Positions 19,176 to 27,622 of a DNA stretch of 43,629 nucleotides are shown here, one piece after another; the stretch's first letter is position 1, and each line of letters starts with the position of its first letter. The stretch covers positions 1 through 43,629 of the forward strand of contig RPFO01001438.1 in the NCBI GenBank assembly GCA_009746045.1. The letters run 5' to 3'. The translations under genes and the position numbers were made by a program. Source of the DNA: Mesostigma viride. Taxonomy: Eukaryota; Streptophyta; Mesostigmatophyceae; Mesostigmatales; Mesostigmataceae. The notes beneath the pieces were generated by a model that was not told where the DNA came from, searched no databases, and worked only from the letters and a program-made list of their open reading frames with translations.

Positions 19176-20159
19176 ATGGCCACAGCCACGCCCGAGACGC
19201 GCGCGGACGGCGCGGACACCTCCGCCCCAGAAACGAGTGGCGCAGCGGACGCCGCGGACGCGCCCAAGCCCCCCAGGAGCGCGCTGCAGTCGTACCTCGC
19301 CCCGGTGCGCGCCGACGGGCCGAGCGGGGCTGACATCTTCGCGGGCAAGATCCGCGTCACGCCCGACGGCCTCGCGTCGGTCATCGACCTCGTGAGGGTG
19401 ATTTGCTTCATGGACGAGAATGGGACGTTCGCCAGTGACTCCAAGAACAGTGCGCTGAGATACTGGGCGAGGCTTGAGAAGGAGCATTCGGAACTCCGGA
19501 CAAATTGTCCGGAGTTCACTTTTCCCGGTAAGGGGCAGCGGGCAACCCCTGTGGCGACCAGGAATGTGCTTGTCCAGATCGTAATGGTGCTCCCTGGGCG
19601 CCGCGCCGACGCCTTCCGCCAGCATATGGCCGACTTCATCGAGCGCTACTTGGACGGAGACAGGTCCCTGGCGGACGAGATATACGCCCGCGCCGACGCC
19701 CGGGACGCCAACCTGGATAGGGAACCCCGGATCCAATCGTGCGAGTCGACCAAGGCCGCCATGAAAAGCCTCCACGACAACAAGAAGGACGCCAAGAGGA
19801 GCGACTACGCCGCGGTGAACAACCTCGCCAACGAGCTAGTGACTGGTTACGCCTGCACCGCGGACTACCGCAAGTCGCAGGGGCTGACCAAGCCCAGCCA
19901 GCTCACCCGCGACACCTTCACCGACAAGATGAACCACCTGACCAGCTTCTTCAACATCCAGCAAGCCGAGAACGTGAAGGCCGGCCGCGACCCGGTAGCC
20001 AGCGCCGTGCAGATCCGCAACTCCATCGCCCCGGGTCTCAGGCAGATGGGGTACTACGACAGCATCGCCGGGAAGAGAGACCAGGCCGTCGTGAACGAGA
20101 ACAAGCGCCTCATGGAACAGCACCGGGAGGCGCAGGCCAAGAGGATCAAGAGTGCATGA
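19176..20159 (+). CDS. BRO-like / MSV199-like DNA-binding family protein
   Basis: A 327-residue protein with an Ala/Pro-rich leader (1-45), then a domain with FAGKIRVTPDG, YWARLEKEH and CPEFTFPGKGQRATPVA, followed by VLVQIVMVLPGRRADAFRQHMADFI. This pattern occurs in BRO/MSV199-type proteins of large DNA viruses, which bind nucleic acid and are thought to regulate transcription or replication. The C-terminal region is helical and basic and ends AKRIKSA. A short paralogue of the N-terminal domain lies at 26773-27053. The adjacent minus-strand gene is a KilA-N protein that also ends in an AKRIKC-like tail. Confidence 0.7.
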   Translation: MATATPETRADGADTSAPETSGAADAADAPKPPRSALQSYLAPVRADGPSGADIFAGKIRVTPDGLASVIDLVRVICFMDENGTFASDSKNSALRYWARLEKEHSELRTNCPEFTFPGKGQRATPVATRNVLVQIVMVLPGRRADAFRQHMADFIERYLDGDRSLADEIYARADARDANLDREPRIQSCESTKAAMKSLHDNKKDAKRSDYAAVNNLANELVTGYACTADYRKSQGLTKPSQLTRDTFTDKMNHLTSFFNIQQAENVKAGRDPVASAVQIRNSIAPGLRQMGYYDSIAGKRDQAVVNENKRLMEQHREAQAKRIKSA

Positions 20160-20188
20160 ATAGTATAGTGGGCGCGCTTAACGATGAG

Positions 20189-20194
20189 AATAAA
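20189..20194 (+). promoter_or_regulatory. Possible polyadenylation signal
   Basis: AATAAA 30 bases after the BRO-like gene's stop, in the A/T-rich gap between two convergent genes. Suggestive only. Confidence 0.25.
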
Positions 20195-20223
20195 TAATCT
20201 TTGTTCGCTGTATAATCAGATTC

Positions 20224-21240
20224 TCAGCACTTGATCCGCTTCGCCCCGCCCCGTTCGAATCTGGCCTGGTTCAGGGGGCGGGTCAGGAGCAGGTCGTCTT
20301 TCATGTCCTGTCTGTTCCTCTTGAGGACCGCCGCGTCCGTGGCGCCCTCCATCGGCCTCACGAAGGGCGCCATGTCCCTCCGGACGGCCAGCGCCACCTC
20401 GTGCAGGTCGTCGCCCTCGCCCGCGCGGGCCATCACCTTCTTCATGAAGAACCACGCGTTCGAGAGCTGCTCGTCGTCCATCGCGTCACGTGCGCTGCCG
20501 TGCTTGAGCCCGTTCAGCTCCCGCACCTGGCCCGCGTCCTTCCCGGTGGCCGCCTGGCAAGCTTTGTCCCCCAGGAAGGCCATCATCGGGCCCACGCGCT
20601 CCTTCGGCAGCCGCCGGCACACGAAGTCGCTCAGTCTGTGCTGCGTGTCCTTGGCCATCACGCGGATGGACGGGGGCGCCGCGCGGACCGGCTCGACGTA
20701 CTCCGGCCTCCTGCGCTCCTTCGTGACGATGGCGACCGTCGTCTCGGTCCCGTGGACCGCGTCGTGGGCGTCGCGGATGACCGCCATCATCGTGATGTCG
20801 CCCGCGAGTATGCGGTCTATCCAGCTGGTTGCCAACACGGCAAAGTCGGGACTTATCCACGTGGCCAGCTGCACCACGAGTTTGGGGTGTATCCAAACTC
20901 CGCGTTCATCGACTGGGCCTGTTTTTGTGGTTGACACGACCTCACCAGCATAGCCCTCAGATGTGAGGGCTACCTCCCCGTGCCTCTGTAATGCTGCAAT
21001 AAAAGCCTTTGACCCATCAAGACGATACCAGTTGTCAAAACGCTTCTGACCATTGGAAGATGCAAGTGTGAGGTCCTGTGCGTGGATCATTCGATCACTT
21101 TTTCTCACTTTTATCTCCTTTGCCGGATCAACCTGAAACATCGGCGAAGGCTTGAGAGTGAATATCCACATTCGGTCTGTTTCGTTTACCAAATCAAACA
21201 GTGCATGTGAAAAAGGGGGCGAGACATTGCTAAGAGCCAT
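20224..21240 (-). CDS. KilA-N domain protein
   Basis: A 338-residue protein. Residues about 55-150 contain the KilA-N signature: NWYRLDGSKAFIAALQ, then GVWIHPKLVVQLATWISPDF and VLATSWIDRIL. KilA-N is a DNA-binding domain of phages and giant viruses, usually in regulators. The C-terminal 190 residues are helical, contain DTQHRLSDFVCRRLPK, and end in the basic motif GGAKRIKC. The N-terminal third has fewer CpGs and more A/T than the rest, so base composition shifts within the gene near 20930. The ATG at 21240 is the first in frame and follows an A/T-rich region. Confidence 0.85.
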   Translation of the reverse strand: MALSNVSPPFSHALFDLVNETDRMWIFTLKPSPMFQVDPAKEIKVRKSDRMIHAQDLTLASSNGQKRFDNWYRLDGSKAFIAALQRHGEVALTSEGYAGEVVSTTKTGPVDERGVWIHPKLVVQLATWISPDFAVLATSWIDRILAGDITMMAVIRDAHDAVHGTETTVAIVTKERRRPEYVEPVRAAPPSIRVMAKDTQHRLSDFVCRRLPKERVGPMMAFLGDKACQAATGKDAGQVRELNGLKHGSARDAMDDEQLSNAWFFMKKVMARAGEGDDLHEVALAVRRDMAPFVRPMEGATDAAVLKRNRQDMKDDLLLTRPLNQARFERGGAKRIKC

Positions 21241-21348
21241 TGTCGTGTATTAATGGGTTACATAAGATTTTGTTTGTTTTAAACGCGCAATAGTCGGGGT
21301 CGCATCGTTTATGCTCCAACCCTGAGGCGCTATTCTAACCCCCCATAC

Positions 21349-21421
21349 GTTCTGGTAGCTCAACCGGTAGAGCGCTGGCCTTATGAGCCAGAGGTTGCGG
21401 GTCCGAATCCCGTCCAGAACA
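21349..21421 (+). tRNA. tRNA-Ile, anticodon UAU
   Basis: A full cloverleaf can be drawn. Acceptor GTTCTGG pairs with CCAGAAC without mismatch; the D arm is GCTC...GAGC; the anticodon stem CTGGC/GCCAG encloses the loop CTTATGA with anticodon TAT; the T arm is GCGGG-TCCGAAT-CCCGT with one G-T pair; the discriminator is A. There is no intron and no encoded CCA. It would read AUA, a codon expected to be scarce in this GC-rich genome. It stands alone between the KilA-N gene and 21591. Confidence 0.92.
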
Positions 21422-21590
21422 CTCGCCGCCCGAACGTGACGCCAACCAACGATTCACCCATCTGCAGATATTGAGGACCGCAAGGGCGGATAAATTGCTC
21501 GCGAATCCTCGTGCGAAGAGGTCCGCGTACGGATCCTCGCTCATGGCCACAATCGATTGTATTACATTTTATTTTCTATCAGGACGGTAA

Positions 21591-22307
21591 ATGAGGTGCA
21601 GCGCGCTCACGAAACGCGGGGTGCGGTGCTCGAACGCGACCAAGGGGCGGGTCAGGAAGTGTAAGGTGCATTCGTGTAAGAGCCGTCGAGTGCCGCCGAG
21701 GGCGCACAGGATGCGCGCCGACGATGTCGCCGATGCGGACTCTTTGGACGAGTTCATGGATGAAATCAACGCACAAGTAGTGATGCCCACAGATCTTGAC
21801 GAGGTTCTCGTTCCAGAATCAGACGCGTCCGACGTGATATGGTACGAATATGCCAAGTTGGGGGACAGACCGAGCTTGGAGGACCTAGAGTGGTTCAGAA
21901 GCCAACCGTTCACCCAAAATACCTTCGCGGAATTGAAGAGGCGCATCGTCGCGCGGGAAAGCGCCCAGAAGAGCGCGGCTTTACCGCCTCCCGCCCCCAA
22001 GGTGGAAAGAAAGACGCTACCAAACATCGAGCAGTACGTGACGGTACAGCTCCCTTGGGGGGCACCACCCCCGGTTGATAGGCAACCGGAAAGAGAGAGG
22101 TCGATGATGATCATGCAAGACATGATGAGGGCATTGCCTGATCCGCCGCCGTACATCGACGACCGTGCGCGCGAGGAGGACGCGGCTGCCTGGGCGCAGA
22201 TCGAGGCCGCCAGGAATGCACCGCGGGCTTTGCCTCGGACCCAGGCGAGGGGGCGTGGAAAGGCGTCCGGCACGGGGTTCTTCGGGCGCATGTTCGGTCG
22301 CGGATAG
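21591..22307 (+). CDS. DUF5763-like mini zinc finger with long tail
   Basis: A 238-residue protein. The first 29 residues, MRCSALTKRGVRCSNATKGR then KCKVHSC, form the C-x-A-x-T-K-x-G-x-x-C...C-x-x-H mini zinc finger found in several genes of this window. The remainder is acidic to neutral and probably flexible, with WYEYAKLGDRPSLEDLEWFRSQPF and a Pro-rich linker, ending in a Gly/Arg-rich tail (GRGKASGTGFFGRMFGRG). Function unknown; such fingers are often appended to lineage-specific virus proteins. Tail-to-tail with 22312-23481, 4 bases apart. Confidence 0.65.
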   Translation: MRCSALTKRGVRCSNATKGRVRKCKVHSCKSRRVPPRAHRMRADDVADADSLDEFMDEINAQVVMPTDLDEVLVPESDASDVIWYEYAKLGDRPSLEDLEWFRSQPFTQNTFAELKRRIVARESAQKSAALPPPAPKVERKTLPNIEQYVTVQLPWGAPPPVDRQPERERSMMIMQDMMRALPDPPPYIDDRAREEDAAAWAQIEAARNAPRALPRTQARGRGKASGTGFFGRMFGRG

Positions 22308-22311
22308 TCGC

Positions 22312-23481
22312 CTACCTCCTCGTGGCCGCGCGCCTCTTGCGGTACCGCCGCGCCTCGACCTGGTGGGACGGACCGGCCCCGTCCGACCCCTTCTTCTTCG
22401 CGGCCTTCCTCTCGGCCTTCCTCCCGGCCTCTTCGAAATCGAACATCTCCCCGGGCACGTGCTGCGTCCGGCCCGATCTGCGGGTCGGCATCGGACCACG
22501 TGCCTTTTGTTTCGGCTTCTTCTGAAGCAGTCCTAGGTCCTCGTTGATCACTTTGTACGTGTCTACCTTTCGATCGCGCATCTTCTCACTCTCTCTCCCA
22601 TGCGTCAAATAAGATGCAAGTTGAGGAATGTGTACCGGGGCCCGTGCCTCCCACATCCGCTTTTGGTGGGCTATCTCGTCCTTCTCCTGTAGGAGAAGTT
22701 CAGCCTCTTGTCGGCGCAACCGGTCCAGTCTCGTCTTGTTGCGTTTCTCTTCGGGTTGCGTCATCTCGTCTTGGATCCGCGATTGGACACTCTCGAGACT
22801 GTTATCAATCACGTCCATGCGCTTCGTCATCTTGCTGACTATTGCGCGACCCATCTCCTCCTTGATAGACCTCTCGAGATCTTCAAGTTGTTTTTTAGTG
22901 TATTGAATGCTTAGTGGAGTCATCTCCCTACCGGACTCGTGTCGCGCCATACCATGAAGTCGACCCCACTTACCCTCTCCGACGTTGATGTACCCCAACG
23001 CAGTCAACATGTTGCTGCGGTCAGCTAGCATTGCCCGTATTTTCAGCAATCTGTTTATATCCGGGTCCAACAGCGCCGACCGCGCCTCCGCCGGTATCAA
23101 CTCCTTCACCTCGTCGTGTTTTAGAACTTTCTGTTCGCTGAAGTATCTTTTAGACAGGGGTATGGGTCTAGCCGCGACGTCCCTTTTCATCGCCGCGTCT
23201 TTGATGAACAGTTTCGATCCAGGGTTGGTCAAGGCGTCTGCCCACTCAATGGCCAGTCGCAACCGGTTACGCGTAATCACGTCTGCCGGGGAGTTTCCGG
23301 AAAAAAGCTCTTTTGCGACCTGAGAAATCGACTTCTCGTTTACGTAAGCGGCAATCGGCAGATCGACGTTTGTCTTTCGTGGTTCCAACTCTTCCCGCTC
23401 CGAGACATACGTCTCTCTGGCCGAGTTGTAATAAACAGGAACAATCCGGGTCTCGTGGACAGACAATGGCCTAATCTTCAT
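22312..23481 (-). CDS. Coiled-coil protein with basic C terminus
   Basis: A 389-residue protein. Residues 1-190 are mixed helical (RPIPLSKRYFSEQKVLKHDEV). Residues about 195-300 are strongly heptad-like and charged (KKQLEDLERSIKEEMGRAI, RLRRQEAELLLQEKDEI), predicting a long coiled coil. The last 80 residues are very basic (KKPKQKARG, RRSGRTQHVPGEMFDFEEA, RYRKRRAATRR) and would bind nucleic acid or an acidic partner. No catalytic motif. It might be a virion core or DNA-packaging structural protein, by inference only. Confidence 0.6.
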   Translation of the reverse strand: MKIRPLSVHETRIVPVYYNSARETYVSEREELEPRKTNVDLPIAAYVNEKSISQVAKELFSGNSPADVITRNRLRLAIEWADALTNPGSKLFIKDAAMKRDVAARPIPLSKRYFSEQKVLKHDEVKELIPAEARSALLDPDINRLLKIRAMLADRSNMLTALGYINVGEGKWGRLHGMARHESGREMTPLSIQYTKKQLEDLERSIKEEMGRAIVSKMTKRMDVIDNSLESVQSRIQDEMTQPEEKRNKTRLDRLRRQEAELLLQEKDEIAHQKRMWEARAPVHIPQLASYLTHGRESEKMRDRKVDTYKVINEDLGLLQKKPKQKARGPMPTRRSGRTQHVPGEMFDFEEAGRKAERKAAKKKGSDGAGPSHQVEARRYRKRRAATRR

Positions 23482-23558
23482 TCCTCACAAGATTGCTCAC
23501 ATTTTTTATTCGTATCAGGTTGATGTAAGAATTTTATTGACATTATTAGTTATACACC

Positions 23559-23863
23559 ATGGCGGTCCAGTTCAACGGAAGCCAATTCCACGCGAACAAC
23601 AACAACGAGAGGAGGCGGCGAGACGGAAACGATTCCGCGCTGCCTTTGAAGAACCTCGTGATCATCCTGTCGATAGTCGCCATCGCCATCGGGGGTACAT
23701 GGTCTGGCGGCGCTCCCGCCGCGGCCCGTCCACCGCGGCCTACTACGCCGCCCCCGTCTCCTTCGCCCCGTCGGCCCCGTACGATTTGGGAGACGTGGGG
23801 GGGAGCGTCAGCGCGGGCCGATCGATGGGCGGCGGCTTCAATCAGTCGATGTTGGTAGCGTGA
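23559..23863 (+). CDS. Single-pass membrane protein (frameshift)
   Basis: Starts at the ATG at 23559 with an Asn/Arg-rich head (NNNNERRRRDGND), then a membrane segment LKNLVIILSIVAIAIGG. At the G5 run 23691-23695 the coding sense moves to the other frame, which continues with a stop-transfer-like WRRSRRG and a Tyr/Ser/Gly-rich tail ending GGGFNQSMLVA at 23863. One extra base restores a protein of about 101 residues. The tail overlaps the convergent gene ending at 23838 by about 26 bases. Such small anchored proteins with Gly-rich tails are common virion-membrane components. Confidence 0.55.
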
Positions 23864-24605
23864 GCGCCGACGAGGACCCCACCACCTCGTCCGGCGGCGC
23901 CTCCAGGCGCACCTCCGTCGGCACGGCCACGTCCGCCTGCACCTCGCCCGCCTCGCCCGCCTCGCCCGCCTCCTTGGTCGCCAGCGCCCGCTGCTCGTTG
24001 AACCGCTTGAACTTCTCCCGCTCGGAGTGGTACCGGCCCATGATCTTGCCCAGACGGTCGTCCACGTACTCGTGCTTGACGTCCCCGCGCAGGTCGTCCG
24101 GGAGGGGCAGCACCAGCCAGTTGTACATGCTCACCACGTAGATGTCGAAATTCGGGTCGGCCTTCATCAGCTCCCGCGCGTGCTCGCCCGCCTTCTCCTC
24201 GTCCGCGAACACCCCGCGCACCTTCAGCGCCATGTGGTTGCTGAGGGGGGGCACCACCATGCTCACGACCGCGAACCGCTGGCCGTCCACGTGCAGGTGG
24301 GGCGGATCCGCCGTCGCCTGCACCTCCTTCGCGGGCTTCACGGGAGCGCCGGGCGCCTCGGGGGGGGCCTCCTTGTCACTCTCAGCTGGCGGCGTGCGGG
24401 GGCTGGGCGGGTCCGTCGCCGAGTAGGGGGAGGACACCGGGATCGGACTCGCCCCCCCATCCGCCGTGGTGGGCATCACCCCGGTCTCCTGGAACGCCTT
24501 GTGCTGCTCCTCCGTCAGCACCACCGCCTGGCCCACCTTCACGTTCATGTACTTGCCGCTGCCCGCCGCCGCCATGGTTCCGTCTAGTATACCAGTGCCC
24601 GCCAT
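23838..24605 (-). CDS. DUF5832-like virus protein
   Basis: About 255 residues starting at the ATG at 24605; an alternative ATG at 24632 adds nine. Residues 1-110 are a low-complexity Pro/Ala/Ser region. Residues about 115-215 carry FAVVSMVVPP...ALKVRGVFADEEKAGEHARELMKADPNFDIYVVSMYNWLVLPLPDD, matching the conserved core I recall as DUF5832 in nucleocytoviruses, followed by YVDDRLGKIMGRYHSEREKF. The tail has Glu-Ala-Gly repeats (EAGEAGEAGE). Conserved in algal giant viruses, function unknown. Confidence 0.65.
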   Translation of the reverse strand: MAGTGILDGTMAAAGSGKYMNVKVGQAVVLTEEQHKAFQETGVMPTTADGGASPIPVSSPYSATDPPSPRTPPAESDKEAPPEAPGAPVKPAKEVQATADPPHLHVDGQRFAVVSMVVPPLSNHMALKVRGVFADEEKAGEHARELMKADPNFDIYVVSMYNWLVLPLPDDLRGDVKHEYVDDRLGKIMGRYHSEREKFKRFNEQRALATKEAGEAGEAGEVQADVAVPTEVRLEAPPDEVVGSSSALTLPTSTD

Positions 24606-24660
24606 TATCTTTTTCCCGCTGTAAGCGAGCACCGGGTCGCGTTGTAGCTCTTACGGCCAA

Positions 24661-25506
24661 TCAATTGAGAGCGGCCACGGGCTCGCTGAGGGTCGCTGCG
24701 GGGATCACCGGGTGGTGAGGCGGAGTCGGGACGGCCCTCTTGGACTCCAAGAACAAAAACGGCGCGTCGAGCTCCACCTCCGTGGTCTTCCTGCGCTTGG
24801 ACGGCGCGTCCTCGTCGCTACCCGACGACCCGCTGGGGTTGCCGAACACGCCCCTGTCTAAGTAACTGAGCCCGCCGTTCTCGGCGGCCTCCACCCACGT
24901 CTCGCGGAACTTCTGCATTATCGGGAGCTTGCTGCGGAACCACCCGCGGTCCCGCCTGATCTCCAGGATGTCCAGCTCCATCTCGTTCCATGTGGACGCC
25001 GGGCGGAACTGCACGAAATGGCACGTCTCCAGGTTGGTAATCTCCAGCAGCACCTGCACCTGGGGCAAGTAATAGGACGGGATCTCGTGCTTGATCTCAC
25101 GCCGCAGCGGGCACTTGATCTCCACCAGGATCCCGTCGGACGTGATGCGGTCCGGGCTGCCCCCAAGCCACGTGTGGAGCGGGTGGGGGATGAGACCGAA
25201 CTGGTAGCACTTGTGCCCCGTACGGCGCTCGTACTCCTGGGCCGCCACCTCCTCGTTCTCGTTGCCGTGTCTCGTCGCCGCGTTGCCCTTGAACACGAAC
25301 CGATCGTCGCCCAGTTTCTTGCGCAACAGTTTCGCGGGGCTCTGGTACGGGTTCGCCCCGATGGCGGCGGCGACGTCCGAGGCCGTCAGCATCTTGTCGC
25401 GCGTGTCGTGCCACTCCTTGGAGCCCTGCGGGGCCGCCTTCACGCTCAACAGCGCCTTCACGATCGGGTGGATCTCGACCTCCGCGGCGATCTCCTCGGT
25501 AGCCAT
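24661..25506 (-). CDS. YqaJ-type (lambda exonuclease family) viral recombinase nuclease
   Basis: A 281-residue protein starting at the ATG at 25506. The N-terminal motif QGSKEWHDTRDKMLTASDVAAAIGANPY and HGNENEEVAAQEYERRTG precede the PD-(D/E)XK core LGGSPDRI...GILVEIKCP, giving Asp119, Glu129 and Lys131 as catalytic residues. These enzymes degrade one strand of duplex DNA 5' to 3' for recombination and genome processing. The frame is open upstream into the resolvase gene, but two long G runs lie between, so an apparent fusion is probably artificial. The C-terminal 60 residues are Ser/Glu/Pro-rich and contain SKRRKTTE, a possible nuclear-localisation signal. Confidence 0.9.
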   Translation of the reverse strand: MATEEIAAEVEIHPIVKALLSVKAAPQGSKEWHDTRDKMLTASDVAAAIGANPYQSPAKLLRKKLGDDRFVFKGNAATRHGNENEEVAAQEYERRTGHKCYQFGLIPHPLHTWLGGSPDRITSDGILVEIKCPLRREIKHEIPSYYLPQVQVLLEITNLETCHFVQFRPASTWNEMELDILEIRRDRGWFRSKLPIMQKFRETWVEAAENGGLSYLDRGVFGNPSGSSGSDEDAPSKRRKTTEVELDAPFLFLESKRAVPTPPHHPVIPAATLSEPVAALN

Positions 25507-25559
25507 GGAATGATGTATCTCGTCCATATACCGCCCATTATTCCCGTCCGCTAAGCGCG

Positions 25560-26153
25560 TCACAGGTCCACCTCGCGGGCCGGGGGGGCAGCGGTGGGGG
25601 GGGCGCTCCTCGTTCAGGCACACCAGCGCGTGCAAGAGCGCGTCGGCCGCGTCGTCCTTCTTGGAGAGCATGTGGAAGTAGGACATGAACACGGGGTACT
25701 TCTCCAGGATCTTCTGCGTGTGGTCGATGGCCAGGCGCTTGTTGCGGCGGTAGTTGTTCTTCAGGGTGCACGTGATCGCCGGGCCCGTGTAGACTCCCAG
25801 CTTCTTGTGGGGGGAAGAGAACTCCACCCTCATCGCCCCCCCTGGTAGAGCATGTGCGTCTCGAAGAACGACTGGATCACGTGGCTGATCACCTTCATCT
25901 TCACGTTGGACTTGGTCTGCCGCTCGATCACCACGCGGTCCGCCACCCCGAGAACACCCATGCGGCGGTGAAGCTCGCGGGGGAGGTTGCGGCACGCCTC
26001 CTCCAGCGTGGCCGCGTTCAGGTCGATCACCTCCCACTGCAGGATCTCGAACGGCAGGTTGTTGGCGTACGGGTTGCCCTCGCCCTCCGTCCGCTGGACC
26101 ATGCAGTACGCCAGGTTGGCGATCCCCACGTCGAAGCTCAGGATGATGGTCAT
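25560..26153 (-). CDS. A22-like Holliday junction resolvase (frameshifted)
   Basis: N-terminal frame from the ATG at 26153: MTIILSFDVGIANLAYC with catalytic Asp8, then VVIERQTKSNVKMK with Glu77, the RuvC/poxvirus A22 pattern. It stops at the C7 run 25836-25842. The other frame continues as KKLGVYTGPAITCTL, a Lys-rich helix, and KKDDAADALLHALVCL, which supplies the last acidic residues of the RNase-H fold. One base restores the enzyme. Two further G runs (25582-25588 and 25596-25603) probably also lack a base; correcting both gives a natural stop at 25560. The enzyme resolves branched replication intermediates into unit genomes before packaging. Confidence 0.8.
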
Positions 26154-26190
26154 CTTCGGGGCGCCAAAATATATCATACCGTAATATAAA

Positions 26191-26700
26191 ATGTATCCCG
26201 TTGAGAACGTACCAAACCCCGGCCAATACGTGTCGATAGCGGGCGGGACGTCCCGGGCCTTCGCCAGGCCCGGGGACGACGCGCTCGCCGCCCAGATGTT
26301 CCCGCTCTTCTCCGAGCTGTTCCAACCCGGCAACATCCGCAACATCGCGGACACCGCTCGCGCCTCGTGGGGCGTGGACGTGCCCGAGGACGAGGTACTG
26401 CAAACCGCCCGCTCCGTGTACGAGGCACGCAGCGACGCCAGCTACCTGGAGCGCCGCGCCGTCCACGAGGGGTCCATGTCGACCGTGTGGAAGCTGCTCG
26501 GGCAGCTGAACGACGAGATCGTGAACCGGCTCGGGAAAGTCCGCAGCGTGTACTCCACGCTCCCGGACTACGAGCGGTACGCCCTCACCCTCCTGGGAGA
26601 CACGCAGCCCGACAACTCCGTCCTCCCCTACGCCTCCTTCACGGTGGTGCACCGCGGCAACCGCGGGACCTACATCAACGGGGACAACATCCTGGAGTAG
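26191..26700 (+). CDS. Conserved virus protein, possibly DUF5761-like
   Basis: A 169-residue protein. The centre reads MFPLFSELFQPGNIRNIADTARASWG, then VLQTARSVYEAR. This is similar in layout to the short nucleocytovirus protein I recall as DUF5761 (an F-S-x-L-F segment followed by a helix and RSIY). The C-terminal half has RSVYSTLPDYERYALTLLGD and a beta-rich ending. The 37-base A/T-rich gap (26154-26190) separates it from the divergent resolvase and must contain both promoters. Function unknown, possibly structural. Confidence 0.5.
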   Translation: MYPVENVPNPGQYVSIAGGTSRAFARPGDDALAAQMFPLFSELFQPGNIRNIADTARASWGVDVPEDEVLQTARSVYEARSDASYLERRAVHEGSMSTVWKLLGQLNDEIVNRLGKVRSVYSTLPDYERYALTLLGDTQPDNSVLPYASFTVVHRGNRGTYINGDNILE

Positions 26701-26772
26701 AGCGAATAATTTTGTGTTTATTAAACGTGCATAGGAAATTCTGGTGCTTTATAAAATGTTTATCAAACACTA

Positions 26773-27053
26773 TTAAACGGCAATCCTAGCGGCCTCTCTC
26801 CGCGCCTCCTGGTTCAGGCGGGGGTGTCTCGCTGTCTCTCCCCTGGAAATTTCCAGAGGTTACAGGTTGTAACCTCTGCTGGGTGCTCCTTCCCAAGGCG
26901 CAACCAGTACACTTTGGGTTGTGAAATGCCGATTGCGGCCATGGCGTCATAAACCGAAATCCTGCCATCCTCCGTCACCCGGATCTTGCCCGCGAACTGC
27001 GGGTCGTCGTCTGCCCCGTCTCTGGGGCCGAGGTAACGGATGACTGAAGACAT
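26773..27053 (-). CDS. Short BRO-like N-terminal domain protein (frameshift near end)
   Basis: Starts at 27053. Residues 20-75 carry FAGKIRVTEDGRISVYDAMAA, VYWLRLGKEHPAE and LWKFPGERQRDTP, the same order of motifs as residues 50-115 of the 19176-20159 protein. As read it stops at 26814 after 79 residues. One extra base in the G5 run 26820-26824 gives a basic helical tail (NQEARREAARIAV) and a stop at 26773, for about 93 residues. It would be a stand-alone version of the putative DNA-binding domain and could compete with or regulate the longer paralogue. Confidence 0.55.
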
Positions 27054-27146
27054 GGTCCGGGGTACTGCTTACGAGACAAAATAGGCCACGGATGAACGCG
27101 CATGGCCGCCTGGTTGCGCAAAAAAGTCTCGTGTTTATTACAAAAA

Positions 27147-27617
27147 ATGAAACAAGTTATGAGTCTCATTCGCCCCGGAGTGATAGCCGCGTCGTTTCTC
27201 CCCAAGTCCATCCGGTGGCTGCAGGACATCGAGAGGCACCGCTCCATCAAGATCCAGCACGCGCGCAACGGTGGCGAGGTCGTCCTGCGCACCCAGACGG
27301 GGTACAAGCTGTTCGTGGACGGGTTCAGTGCCGACACCCATCCTCCCACCGTGTTCGAGTACCACGGCGACTACTGGCACGCGAACCCGGACCGGTTCCC
27401 CCTCTTTGACCTCCACCGCGACAAGGGTAAGGCCAACATCGAGGTGTACATGCGCACCAAGTGGAAGGAGTGGCAGATACTGAAGCTCGGATACAACCTA
27501 GAGACCAGGTGGGAGTGCGAGGACGAGGGGTTCCCCCCGCCCTCGCTCACCTTCCCCCCGGAGTACCTGGACAGGCACGCGAGCCCTGCGTGCGCCCTGC
27601 CCCCTCAGGACCTGTAG
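27147..27617 (+). CDS. Vsr/restriction-endonuclease-fold nuclease
   Basis: The ATG at 27147 follows an A/T-rich leader and is preferred over the one at 27102. About 156 residues. The sequence GYKLFVDGFSADTHPPTVFEYHGDYWHANP gives Asp58, Glu71, His73 and His78 in the D...E-x-H-G-x-x-x-H arrangement of Vsr-like (very short patch repair) nucleases. A Lys-rich helix and LKLGYNLETRWECE follow, also standard for the fold. In giant viruses such domains occur as free-standing DNA nucleases, possibly for repair or homing. It lies near the resolvase and the YqaJ nuclease. Confidence 0.75.
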   Translation: MKQVMSLIRPGVIAASFLPKSIRWLQDIERHRSIKIQHARNGGEVVLRTQTGYKLFVDGFSADTHPPTVFEYHGDYWHANPDRFPLFDLHRDKGKANIEVYMRTKWKEWQILKLGYNLETRWECEDEGFPPPSLTFPPEYLDRHASPACALPPQDL

Positions 27618-27622
27618 CGATT

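Noticed and set aside
21335-21544. Minus-strand ORF starting MSEDPYADLFARGF...
   Set aside because: More than a third of it is the antisense of the tRNA gene (typical false frame), and its beginning has no recognisable family; a short real gene at 21425-21544 cannot be excluded but is not supported.
24661-26652. A single 663-residue minus-strand protein
   Set aside because: It only exists because resolvase and YqaJ frames coincide after probable base losses; its N-terminal 230 residues are antisense to the gene at 26191-26700 and have no coherent fold.
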